Shown piece by piece: positions 23,951-33,295 of a stretch of 64,000 nt of DNA (the stretch's first letter is position 1; every line of letters begins with the position of its first letter). Origin of the DNA: Spisula solida (lineage: Eukaryota > Mollusca > Bivalvia > Venerida > Mactridae); contig OX365954.1 in assembly GCA_947247005.1 (NCBI GenBank), forward strand, positions 202,001 to 266,000, read 5' to 3'. The position numbers and the translations under genes were made by a program. The notes under the pieces were generated by a model that was given only the letters and a program-made list of their open reading frames with translations, had not been told where the DNA came from and searched no databases.

Positions 23951-24650
23951 ATGAAAAGACACTCATGTAATATCCTCTATATCTTATTTAATACAACGTA
24001 AATAAAACAATATGGCGACGTCGGAATTGACGTCACATCATTTAACGCGACGTCATCGCACGTTAACGCGACGTCGTCGCACGACATAGCGCGCCAACTT
24101 GTAAATAAAATTATGTTGAATTGAAATATAAATAGAGGATATAACATAAGTGTCTTAACTTTGACGACATCGCCTATACTTTGAGTGACGTCACGTCAAA
24201 ACTTTATTACACAAGTGTATTATCAAAAATAAATAATGGCTTTATTACGCTGCCGCGACGTCAAACATATGATAAATAGCAAATAAAAGACGAGTGTAAA
24301 ACTATAATAACTATTTATAGGGAATATCTGTGCAACCCGACTCTTAGATTGGAAAACACTCTTTTCGAAGTATTTGTTCGCCTGGTTATCTATGTGGTGC
24401 TGCCTGGCAGCCAGAGGCTAGATCTATAGTCTCTGTTGTAGAGCAAACAAATTCCAAAGTCATTTTTTTTTTCGATCAGATTATCAAAAAATCTGATGGG
24501 AAATCCCCGCTGGATGCAGTGCATTTGTTCATATTACATATAGACAATATATCATCTGTTAATTTATGCTAATAGAATAGGATCAAGTTAAATTCCCTGT
24601 ACTTTACTACATGTATATTGATACCATATATATATACAACTACATAGAGG

Positions 24651-24802
24651 ATATTTGTTTGTTTTGATTGAATATGGTTTATATCTCATCGTGTAGTGAT
24701 AAAATTCAATATTTTCAAGAGCGCGTAGCGCGAGTGAAAATATTAAAATTTTATCACTACAAGATGAGATATTAACCATATTCAATCAAAACAAACAAAT
24801 AT
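24651..24802. repeat. 152-bp DNA hairpin
   Basis: Arms atatttgtttgttttgattg and its inverse continue almost without break to the centre gcgcgtagcgcg. The short minus-strand frame over it is a by-product. Confidence 0.85.
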
Positions 24803-25630
24803 TCTATTTATTTAATGCTTTTATGGTGTCAAAACTGGTACTATTTAAGCCAAATTACCACTGTGGTTAGGCTACGTATGAATATGTTATTCCATTCATT
24901 TTTTCACTTCAAAATCCGCCATCTTGGATTATGGTGAAAAGGTGAAAACGACTTTTTTGAGAATTTTGCATTAAATCATACACCAACAGGTAGGAAATGG
25001 TCTAACTAAGAATAAAAACCCCCACATGACATATTTCCGTTCGGTAATAAAAAAGTTACAGACATTTTAGTGTTGAGATTTTGGTAAATTAAAGTAGTCC
25101 CTGTGAGGGGGCGGAGCTTATATCAGTCACATTGTAGGTGATAACCAGTGACTGATATAGGTTTTATTTCACTGATAGAACTCCATATCTCATCAGTTAG
25201 CATTAAATAAAAATGTATATATCAATGCACGATCAAAACCAACCAGTTATCAAAACATGACGTTACAAACGCACGATTGGTACTTGTAAAACAGTTTGCG
25301 ACACGCAACGTTGGAAACATTAAGCTGTAAGGCGTCGAACGAAGTTACCACAGGAGGTCATGTCTATTCGGACTTTGGTTAATAATAAGAATATATGGTT
25401 AAAAAAGGGTACCAATATATTTAGAACGTTTCATAGACTTCCAATGACGAAAAAAGTAGATAGGCCTACAGTACTAAATTAGTAACTTTTCCGCATATTT
25501 GTTGATCAACCCTCGATCGAATTTCCTAATGTCCAAAGGTATGGTTTGTGACGTCACGTGTTCCACCAAAGCGTGTCCAATAAAATGGCTTGTATCATCG
25601 GGTATTCGACATTACGTCATGTGACTCAAA

Positions 25631-26087
25631 ATGGAAGTCCGATGAACATTTTTAGATTTCAAAATGATAGAATGACCGCACTAGCGCTTGTGTTACCTTT
25701 CAGAGGTGATATTTTGGTTAAAGTTTTAGTTATTATACGCTCATCCAACCATGGCATTGTTTTTGTCGACACTCCTGTGTGAAGAGCCCTATAGTATGGT
25801 AAGGGCCTGTCCACAATTTTGTCCTGTTTTTATTTTTCAGTATATTTTCAACATGTATGCATTTGTAACGGCTCGAGTGCGATATATTTTGACATAAGAT
25901 TGGTCGTATCTCGAAGATAAATGTATAAGCTTGCTACTGGAGAAAACAGTATGTGATTAATTGCCTTTTTGGAAAAGTTACAAGACTGTTTGTAAAGTTG
26001 GTGGTGTCGCAATTTTGATACCAGATACGTCCCTGTTAATCTATATATATTGATTGAGAGACCAGTGAGTCGATACAGACCCCTATG
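25631..26087 (-). repeat. Right long terminal inverted repeat of the 8-bp-TSD element
   Basis: Inverse copy of 21647-22104. The plus-strand frame that starts at 25558 and the minus-strand frame at 25848-26120 lie within it and are shadows, not genes. Confidence 0.9.
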
Positions 26088-26239
26088 TTTCCGACTATGC
26101 CCACATGTGATGGAATCCATTGAAGTACATGTACTACATTGTTGTGTTCGGACAGAAGAATTTTTGTCTGCAGCTGTCTTGATAGAATGTCCAATGGTCT
26201 TGCTGAGAGCGCCTGAAGTGCTGACGTTGAGTGTATAAT

Positions 26240-26380
26240 AAATAATTGTCGAGCATAGCCTTTATTTACCAGTCAGCTTTCTGCTGAAACATGGCGAGTA
26301 ATGTGTGCCTCTAATCGGATTTGAACCCGGGTCGCCAGATTAGACGGCAAGCGTGGTAACCATTGAGCTACGGAGGGGAT
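26240..26380 (-). repeat. tRNA-derived SINE or tRNA pseudogene
   Basis: On the minus strand, 26378 to 26307 reads with an A-box TAGCTCAATGG and a B-box GGTTCAAATCC at tRNA-like spacing. The acceptor ends do not pair over seven bases and the anticodon loop lacks the usual form, so a functional tRNA is unlikely. A short tail toward 26240 ends in AT-rich sequence, as SINEs do. Confidence 0.55.
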
Positions 26381-26569
26381 GTCGCTCGAAAGTTTGAGTG
26401 CGGCTGTGGTGCGGGCCTGCATCTCGGCTCTGTAATTGGAGCATCTCCTGCCTACTGGGAGGGAGTGAAATGTCCACTCACTGCACTTCAAACTGCATTT
26501 TCAGCCGATCCATCAGTTAAGGTTTGTATCTAAGAGTGAGCTACAAAGGGTATCGTTCATAGATCCACT

Positions 26570-27202
26570 CTTATGTAAGAAATTTCTAAAGATCAGGAAG
26601 TTGTTTGATTCACTTTCCTTCTATCCCAGGTACGTCCAGTCTGATTTTGGGAGCATCTTATATCTATATCAGGAGCGGCAGCTTTCCCTCTTTGTAGATC
26701 CTTGACAATGCGGTTGAGACTTTGTCGTTTCAGTCTGTTCATCGTTCGGTCGCTCTGGAGCTTTGTGTAGTGGGTTGGATGTTGTCTTGTAGCCTTCTCT
26801 TATTACAAAAGTGGTCCAATGTTGACTTTATTTTTCATTTATTTTATTAAAGTGATTTTCATGGCTCAATGATAGGCCTGAACTTTGAACCTTGTCCAGT
26901 TTGGCTTTGCTGGTTCTAGATTCAGTTATGTTTGAGGTGGAGGCAAATGTCCGTCGTACGGTGCCTGTGTAGGCTTGCCGTAGGATCTTCACATTTGCTC
27001 CACAACTTATTCAAGCAAGTTTCTTCATGATGGCAAGCTTTTTAAAAACATGACTTTTTTGCAAGTTTTGTATGTGAGGTTTCCACGTCAGTCGAGGCTC
27101 AGGTATGGTACCAAGGAAGGTTGGTGTCTCTATTTGTTGCACTTGGTGGTCATCAAGTTGTAGGATGACTTTTTCTTTTGAGATGGATAGCGAGAAGAGC
27201 AT
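26570..27202 (-). pseudogene. Decayed LINE reverse transcriptase fragment (jockey/CR1-like)
   Basis: Minus-strand pieces in shifting frames read as the distal part of a non-LTR RT: KEKVILQLDDHQVQQIETPTF (27175 down), WKPHIQNLQK, then around 26990-26890 KILRQAYTGTVRRT and SKAKLDKVQ. Near 26730-26680 is MNRLKRQSLNRIVKDLQRGK. An AT-rich patch at about 26822-26878 interrupts it, and stops and shifts are frequent. The family name is from general resemblance. Confidence 0.6.
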
Positions 27203-27265
27203 AATAATGATAATATTAATAAAGACTTTATTTAACGAGGAAACTTATTTGACAATATAAATGGC
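27200..27265 (-). repeat. 3' tail of a retroposon, minus orientation
   Basis: On the minus strand the sequence ttcctcgttaaataaagtct runs into a short att-type repeat (attattatc) that abuts the RT fragment at 27202. It looks like a poly-simple-repeat 3' end that inserted there. Confidence 0.4.
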
Positions 27266-28358
27266 AATCTACCATAAGATCCTCAACAATGAACAGTTGA
27301 ACGAGAACTTTAGTACAATATATAAAAAAGAGTATAATGGCAGTTTGGCCCATATGATGTTCAACAATATCATAATATCATATATGTCATTGGGGAATTT
27401 CATAAACGAGTTGCAGTGAAAGGATGTGCGAAAACCGATATGTATGGGATCACTATAAAGCTTAATTAGATATAGAGACATCATAAGAGCCAGCATATTA
27501 TACAGGTCACAAACCACTAAATATAATTGTTCTTTAGCTCAATGTAAAGTGACAATTGTCAGCCCCAGATGATATCATGTTAAAGTCTATGACCAGTTCA
27601 CAAACCTGTATCATTGAAAAGCAGTATGTTGCAGCTACAAAATCAGACCAAAAAACAGGGGGTCATGTTTAATATAAGAAAGAATTTGTTCGTCAAAGGC
27701 GGTAGACAATTTTTTACAGACGCGTGGACCGATCCAATGTGGGTTTTACCCTACTCTACTTTCGCTTTGTCAAATGTGCCAAAATATTAAAGATGAAAAA
27801 CATTCTATCATTCAACTACATGTATACAATACCTTTTAACTCAATTAGATGAGTGTAGTTTCATTTTGTCAAGGCATATCACCATTTCCAGGCAAACAGA
27901 AGTTTCTGTAAGGACTATTTGAGTGGTTTATAACCTACAGGGTGATTCATAATATCTGTCACAGTTTCAAACTATTATAACTGTTCGTTCCTGTACAAGA
28001 TACGCATGTATAATATATCATTTGAAAGCTGATATGATAAAGTTTTATATGATTTAAACGACGATCATAATGTTGACATCATAGCGTCATAAACGATGTC
28101 ATAAACAGATGTGCGATTTCCAAGACGTCGTTTTCAAAGCATAATTAAATGCAGCAAAATTTTGATCAGCTCTGCTTTGAAAGCAATTCTCCTATAATAT
28201 AACCACAATAGCAAGGCAAACATAGTATCCTGATTATGATAATACATAATGGTTGGATCAAAAGTGTGACACTAATTTACAGTTTACTCCTTGTATAGTT
28301 AACAGAATAGACATAATGTTACATGTATAATTATAAGATTTATTTAGAAAATATTACA
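27266..28358. other. Intergenic DNA without recognised features
   Basis: No frame longer than about 80 codons and none with recognisable content; AT-rich. Confidence 0.35.
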
Positions 28359-28583
28359 CCAGTCAATTAAAACCGAGGCCCTCCAACACCGGGGAGGGTA
28401 GGGGGATAGCGAGCGAACAGTCCCGTGTATTTACCTTTCCGATGTACAGTGAGGTATACGGGGCAATTTGCAGGGGTTTACGATCTGTATGGCCGCGGGC
28501 AGGGATTTTACCCCAGGGTTTGAAAGAGGAACAATAAATAACCCCGCTATTCCCCGGGGTTGGACCGTGGTTTCAATTACTGG
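28359..28583. mobile_element. 225-bp MITE with imperfect inverted ends
   Basis: Left ccagtcaattaaaaccgagg and right end ccgtggtttcaattactgg pair imperfectly, followed inward by ccaacaccgggg / ccccggggttgg. It is GC-rich inside, unlike its surroundings. Confidence 0.6.
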
Positions 28584-28670
28584 TTTATTAAGGCATAATG
28601 ACCATGATTCATAATTACAGAAACAGAACGTTTATGAAAACACAGCATACATAGCTTATAAATAGTCTAA

Positions 28671-28878
28671 AGCCTAGGTCCCACTGAGCATTTTTGCCTG
28701 GTCGGCGATGTACTCTGCTATCAGGACATTGGAAACAGGTTCTTCGTGGTCTTGGGGAAGCTTCGGGGTAGTCATGAGACAGTTTATGATATCGGAAGGA
28801 ATTTTGATGAATGTGGTAGAATCGGAAGAAATCGGGAGAACATCGCCGATATGAAATTCCTCGGTGGGACCTAGGCTA
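28671..28878. mobile_element. About 208-bp MITE with 14-bp perfect inverted ends
   Basis: agcctaggtcccac (28671 on) and gtgggacctaggct (to about 28877) are exact inverse copies. Similarity continues inward with gaps to tcggcgatgt / acatcgccga. A minus-strand frame covering it is therefore taken as an accident. Confidence 0.6.
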
Positions 28879-29754
28879 AACATAATACATAAACATTGTA
28901 TGCATATGGAAAACAGAAACATATAACATGAGCTGAGCATAGTGTGAGAATGTTTTGTAATTAAGTTATTATAGATTTAAATAAATTCATTTATAATTTC
29001 GAGGTTGACACATTGCGCACATATGTGCCACATCTGAACCACCGTGTACATAACAACACTGAATTGGGGGGGGGGGCATTTTGTACAATGAATATTAATG
29101 GCAATATTGATTTGGTTGTTCGGCTGGCGTCGATAGCCCTCTCGGTGACATGGCTGCAACTACTAAGGTATTTCGAAGACCGAGCCATGGTTTCCCTATT
29201 CGAAAAGTATGCATAGAAAAAAAACAAAAAAGTGCGTAGTTCTCAGCTTCATGGCAGGTTAGTCCAATGTGAGCGGATAATCTTGCAGTTCATACGACTG
29301 AAAAGCGGTAGGAACTCGACATACAATTAACAAACGTTTTAACTTTAAAAAGCTCAACACCGTTCACAATTACAATAGAAGGTGTTTTACATGTACAGGT
29401 ATATATGACAAACTCGTACAATACATATGACCACACAAAGCACCACACAAGAGTTTAAATCAATTGTTGAATATGCAAAACAAGAACGACAAGTTTTTTT
29501 AAAAAAACAGTGAAACTCAAAGACTCGATGCTCCGGTATAGAATTTTAAAGTACATTGCCTATACAAGCATGTCTATATGTCCATGCACGTACGTGTATA
29601 GTCAGGTAGAATGAGGAACTAGTTATGGTCACAGTTTCTCTACAGTACTATACTTTGGATCCGACACAACAAGTAAATAACATTATTATTCTACAACTGT
29701 TTGTATATACACATATCAATGAAAAATAGTCTCCAGAAAATAAACAAGACACTT
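28879..29754. other. Intergenic DNA without recognised features
   Basis: It includes a 10-base G run near 29066 and several short frames of no recognisable content. Confidence 0.35.
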
Positions 29755-30030
29755 AAAAGATTAAGGAATGGCGTGTTTTCGTCATGCTTTGAGAATGAAC
29801 CAATCCCGATTACCAAAGGTTGTTCTTCGATGGACTCCACCCGGAAAAAGGATCGAAGTCAGGCAGACAGGAAACAACATGGCGCAGAACTCGCAGAGAT
29901 TGGACGAACTCTTGCAGAAGCGCAGAGAATGGCCAAAAACAGACTCAAGTGGAGAGAGACCATAGCAGCCGTATATCCCACCTGTGACGTAGAGGAATAG
30001 GTAAGTAAGTTAGTCAGTAAGTAAGTGTTG
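29755..30030 (+). pseudogene. LINE RT C-terminal tail with (taag) repeat end
   Basis: Two overlapping frames give parts of one peptide: FRHALRMNQSRLPKVVLRWTP PGKR in the frame starting 29768, then after a shift AEAQRMAKNRLKWRETIAA and YPTCDVEE in the frame ending at 30000. This arrangement (GH-LRM, RWTP-GKR, EAQ-A-DR-W) is a widespread C-terminal tail of LINE-type reverse transcriptases in marine invertebrates. It is followed by a gtaagtaagtt microsatellite, the likely 3' end. It lies on the opposite strand, about 70 bp past the stop of the raftlin-like gene. Confidence 0.7.
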
Positions 30031-30071
30031 TCGTCATATTTGGTCACATGCGATGTATGTTAGTCAAAGTT

Positions 30072-30748
30072 TCAGCTTTTCTCTCCATATAGTTCATTAT
30101 AACCTGGAGGCTGAACACCTGGAGGAAGAGCTGCATATGAAGGCGGCATGGGATCCGTAGACATCATGGAATGACTAGCACCAGGTACATCAGTCCTGCC
30201 AGCAATCAGTCGCTGAAAGAAGATCAGTTGCCTGGTATGCATGGTCGGGTTAAACATGCCGTCTATTTTAGTGTCAGGGGTACTAAGTATTCTAACAACC
30301 TGCCAACCCTGGCGACCAAATGCGTCTATGGTTGGTTCCCAATTCGTGGCTACGTTCATCTCTACACCACCAAATCCCATACCATGCATTTGAGTACTAG
30401 TAGTGAACCAATGTTCTACCATAGTTCCCTCATACAAGGGCGTGTTGTCATTTAATCTAGACGCTGGCTTCTCAAAGATCCACAGGCAGTTTTTGGTTGT
30501 TGACACATTTGCAGTCAGACCCGACATCTGTGACGTAGCAACTACAGAGAAATCTTCAAATATGTCAACCAGTTTCCAACCAGTTCCTAGATATTGTGTC
30601 ATAACACCCTGCCAGTCAGTAACCGAATTCCATCTGCCATGGGGCATGCTCATTTGAAATGAACTTTGCATCGGACAGTTGACGACCTGGTATACATATC
30701 TCTCACTTGAACCTCCGGAAACTTCATAAAACACATCAACTGGAACCT
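30072..30748 (-). CDS. Raftlin-like protein, coding exon 2 (C-terminal half)
   Basis: Raftlins are lipid-raft-associated proteins on the inner face of the plasma membrane, implicated in vertebrate receptor signalling and endocytosis. This exon encodes residues 217-441. It has the family's second repeat-like domain: WQGVMTQYLGTGWKLVDIF, an FEKP strand, EGTMVEHWFT, then FGRQGWQVVRILSTP and TRQLIFFQRL, which align in order with vertebrate raftlins. The acceptor is tgtttttcag before 30748, and the one-base phase left by exon 1 joins without a stop. The stop is TGA at 30074-30072. The C-terminal tail carries two WW-binding motifs, PPSY (418-421) and PPGY (430-433), which I do not associate with the vertebrate proteins. 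Identification is by pattern and order of motifs, not by a database search. Confidence 0.85.
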
Positions 30749-31499
30749 CTGAAAAACATAATACATGTACAAGTATAGTGTAACGTAGTGGTACTCTCTT
30801 AGCAATAACTAAAACATTAGATATCGGAGAACAGGATTAATTTGAATACCAAACAAATATCATTTGTGGTCAATTTTAAGGGATAGGGGTGGAGGCATAG
30901 ATCTAAATACACATGTATATTAAGGTCATTAAGTGGAGGGGAAGGGGTAACTTCCCTAATTTTACATGACCTTGGAGCAAAATCTACCATGACCTTTTAA
31001 AATACATAGTTGACAATGTTCACCATGGCGGCAATTAACAAGGGCATGATACATGGTTTACCTATTCATTTTATGACCAACCACATGTTTTAAGTGAGGA
31101 TATTTCACAGAGGGTTCAAGCTTCCAGATCAAGGGACTTAAACATACCTAACGGATCGCGCTTTGATGATACTTCACATACATTGGACTTTATCGGTATT
31201 CTTGAAATACTTCAAATCTTCAGTTGTGCTTCATGTGAAGTTCCAAAGATACTACACAGAACGAAGTACTTGGGGCATAATAGCATATTTTAGATGGAAC
31301 TCAAAAAGTGCGTCTTCTTAGTATAGGGCTAACAGTAGAATTGCCACAGAGCAGCAGTACACTGAAAGTCCAACTTTCAGCTCTAAAACTGCTGATTGGA
31401 TCTGCATGTCGCATACTCTGGTCAATAGGCAATACAAATAAAAGAAGAAGGTATCTTTTGTATTGAATTTATATTTGATTAAAATTATCATTAACTTAC
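30749..31499 (-). other. Intron of the raftlin-like gene
   Basis: A 751-bp phase-1 intron with a GTAAGT donor and a TTTTTCAG acceptor. No nested gene or repeat that I can support. Confidence 0.8.
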
Positions 31500-32148
31500 G
31501 CATCATTGGCATGGTACCCGTCATTAACATTTGTCTCTGATGTTGCATCAATTGTTGTTGCATCTCCATCTGTTGTCCCGCCATACCTGTCACCTCCACA
31601 CTGATTAGTCGTCCACCATTCTGCGTGATATTATTCAATGTTTGGAATATAGGCCCCGAGTCAGTAGTACTTCCAGTCTGGGAACCAGAATTAAGAAATA
31701 AGTTGCCACTCCAAGTCCGAAACATCTGATTGATTAACATAGATTTTTCAACCCTCAGTTCCCACTGCTGACCTATTTCTTCCGGGAGTAACTTCCGGAA
31801 TATCGCCTGTAATTTAAGGTTTACCTGGCTATTAAAGGAGCCAAACCCTCCGGTTTTGGTTGAACTCGGGAGTGCTACAAATACAAGCATTTTATAGCCC
31901 TGAGCATACATGGCGGCCATCTGTGGATAATAATCTTCAACATTGGTTGCTTGCATCTGTATGTTAGTTTGCTGAAGAAACCTTTGATTTACGTGTACGT
32001 TGAGCTGTGCATTGAAGATCATATGATGATACTCTATAGGATGACCATTGTATGGAGGACCGGCCGGTGCAGGCACTGCTGGAACAGCCGATGTTTTGAT
32101 ACCGCCTGGTGGTGGTTTTGGTCTCTTTGACGACGACGACGCTCCCAT
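31500..32148 (-). CDS. Raftlin-like protein, coding exon 1 (N-terminal half)
   Basis: Encodes residues 1-216 from the ATG at 32148 to the GTAAGT donor at 31499. The N-terminus MGASSSSKRPK fits the N-myristoylation signal (Gly2, Ser6) followed by basic residues. Vertebrate raftlin also has a cysteine next to the glycine for palmitoylation; none is present here. A proline/alanine linker (about 11-38) leads to the first domain (about 40-190), with YYPQMAAMYAQGYKMLVFVAL, an AIFRKLLPEE helix and a GRLISVEVTG strand, matching the raftlin first domain. Residues 191-212 form a Met/Gln-rich linker. The exon frame reads on past the donor for about 60 residues, but those look intronic. An acceptor (ttgtacattacag) at 32165 suggests the 5' UTR is spliced. 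The total protein is 441 residues, near the size of vertebrate raftlin-2. Confidence 0.85.
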
Positions 32149-33198
32149 TGTGACTTAATCAGAACTGTAATGTACAAAATGTACCATGATTAAGACAAGC
32201 ATATTGTATGCCTGAAAACTACTCTTAACCAGGGACAGTATAATCTGTATTTATTCTTCCCAGTCTTAACGTATGGAAAAACAAAACTTCAGTTTGATCA
32301 ACATGACCAGTTCCGGTTTTCTTGAAAGTAGGCTTATCACGAAGAAACGCCTCGTGATGCAGATTATAAATATGCACGAGTCCTATTTTATTGTTCATTA
32401 ATCCAATAGACCGTCGGTGAGTACTTTGCTTAGATGATCTTCTCAATAGTGTACAGGTAAATATACATACGGCAGAGATTTAATATAACTAGGTCATAGA
32501 TCAATAGTTCCATACGCCGTAGTTACATGTAGTCTACACAACAAACACTAATAACACGTTTTTACATCACTTACCCTGTGTATATATCTATGTCGACTTC
32601 CCAGTTCAATTAATCCAATCAATATATCTACATGTAAACTAGCAGCTGGTCACCATTGAATACACACGATACAGGTAGAAGTCAATATTCTCTGTCGTCG
32701 ATAGAAACTAAAATAAATAATGCCTTGTACTGGGCAAACACACATACATTAAAAAATATTCGTCAATATCCTATACTATAGTATACCTATATGATCGTCA
32801 TGGCTGGGTTGGTCTATATTTTGAAATACACAGGCATTTAAATAAAAAAAACACGTCATAACGTGCGAGTGTATAGGTCAGTTTAAACTAATCAGAATCA
32901 TTATAGATACGGTGATAAACTGTATCCTCACTTTCTTTAATATTCACGTACAGGTTTTATCATAACTTACACCACTTTAAAATGGTTTCAAACTGTCTTT
33001 CAAAAATATACCTATGCCATTATATACATGTAATAGTACTAACTACACTAGTATGTTTTCAATAGTGAACGTACCTAGCATTAGACGTGAGTATAATTAT
33101 ACGTTCCTGCACTGAGAAATGCAGTCAGCAGTTGTGGAAAAGTATGTATATACACGTATATATAAAACATTCATAACTGAGTGATTAAAATAACTTAC

Positions 33199-33295
33199 GT
33201 ATGACCATATTTTCGTCAACAAGACTTCCTAATTCCGCTTGTTTACACATAAACCACTTCAGATGAAAATCGTATACATTTATGTATAAATATAG
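33199..33295 (-). promoter_or_regulatory. Candidate 5' UTR exon end and weak TATA region of the raftlin-like gene
   Basis: A GTAAGT donor on the minus strand at 33198-33193 could close a non-coding first exon that joins the acceptor before 32164. A TATA-like ctatatttata lies about 80-90 bases upstream of that donor. A second possible donor (ggGTAAGTG) lies near 32575. No transcript evidence is available to choose between them. Confidence 0.25.

Larger units (their letters stand above)
22958..24280. repeat. Composite foldback region inside the long-TIR element
   Basis: tatgacgtcgcggtagcgta near 22970 reappears inverted near 24255, and ttttgataatacactagtgt near 23703 reappears inverted near 24215. 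The two left-arm pieces are adjacent in the right arm but about 690 bp apart on the left. The left arm therefore seems split by an insertion that carries hairpin 23547-23668. Between the arms lies a further hairpin at 23858-23950. The dinucleotide-rich phrase gacgtc recurs throughout. Confidence 0.6.
21647..26087. mobile_element. 4.44-kb element with 458-bp inverted ends and 8-bp target duplication
   Basis: Positions 21647-22104 and 25631-26087 are inverse copies with only about five or six differences by eye; weaker similarity runs inward to about 22165 and 25558. The ends start CATAGGGGTCTGTATCGACT. The 8 bases tttccgac flank both sides (21639-21646 and 26088-26095), a clean target duplication. 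An 8-bp duplication fits hAT, P or Merlin-like elements. No transposase frame is present; the interior is non-coding with several long hairpins, so the copy is non-autonomous. The near-identity of the long arms suggests recent movement or gene conversion between the arms. Confidence 0.85.

Noticed and set aside
25558..26120. Frames in both directions within the right long inverted repeat
   Set aside because: The equivalent left copy does not keep matching full-length frames, and there is no transposase or other recognisable content.
26307..26378. Functional tRNA gene on the minus strand
   Set aside because: A- and B-boxes are present but the acceptor stem does not pair and the anticodon loop lacks the invariant pattern; it is better read as a SINE head or pseudogene.
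28674..28940. 88-codon minus-strand frame as a possible gene exon
   Set aside because: Its tail lies between 14-bp perfect inverted repeats of a MITE, and no other exon of such a gene is visible.
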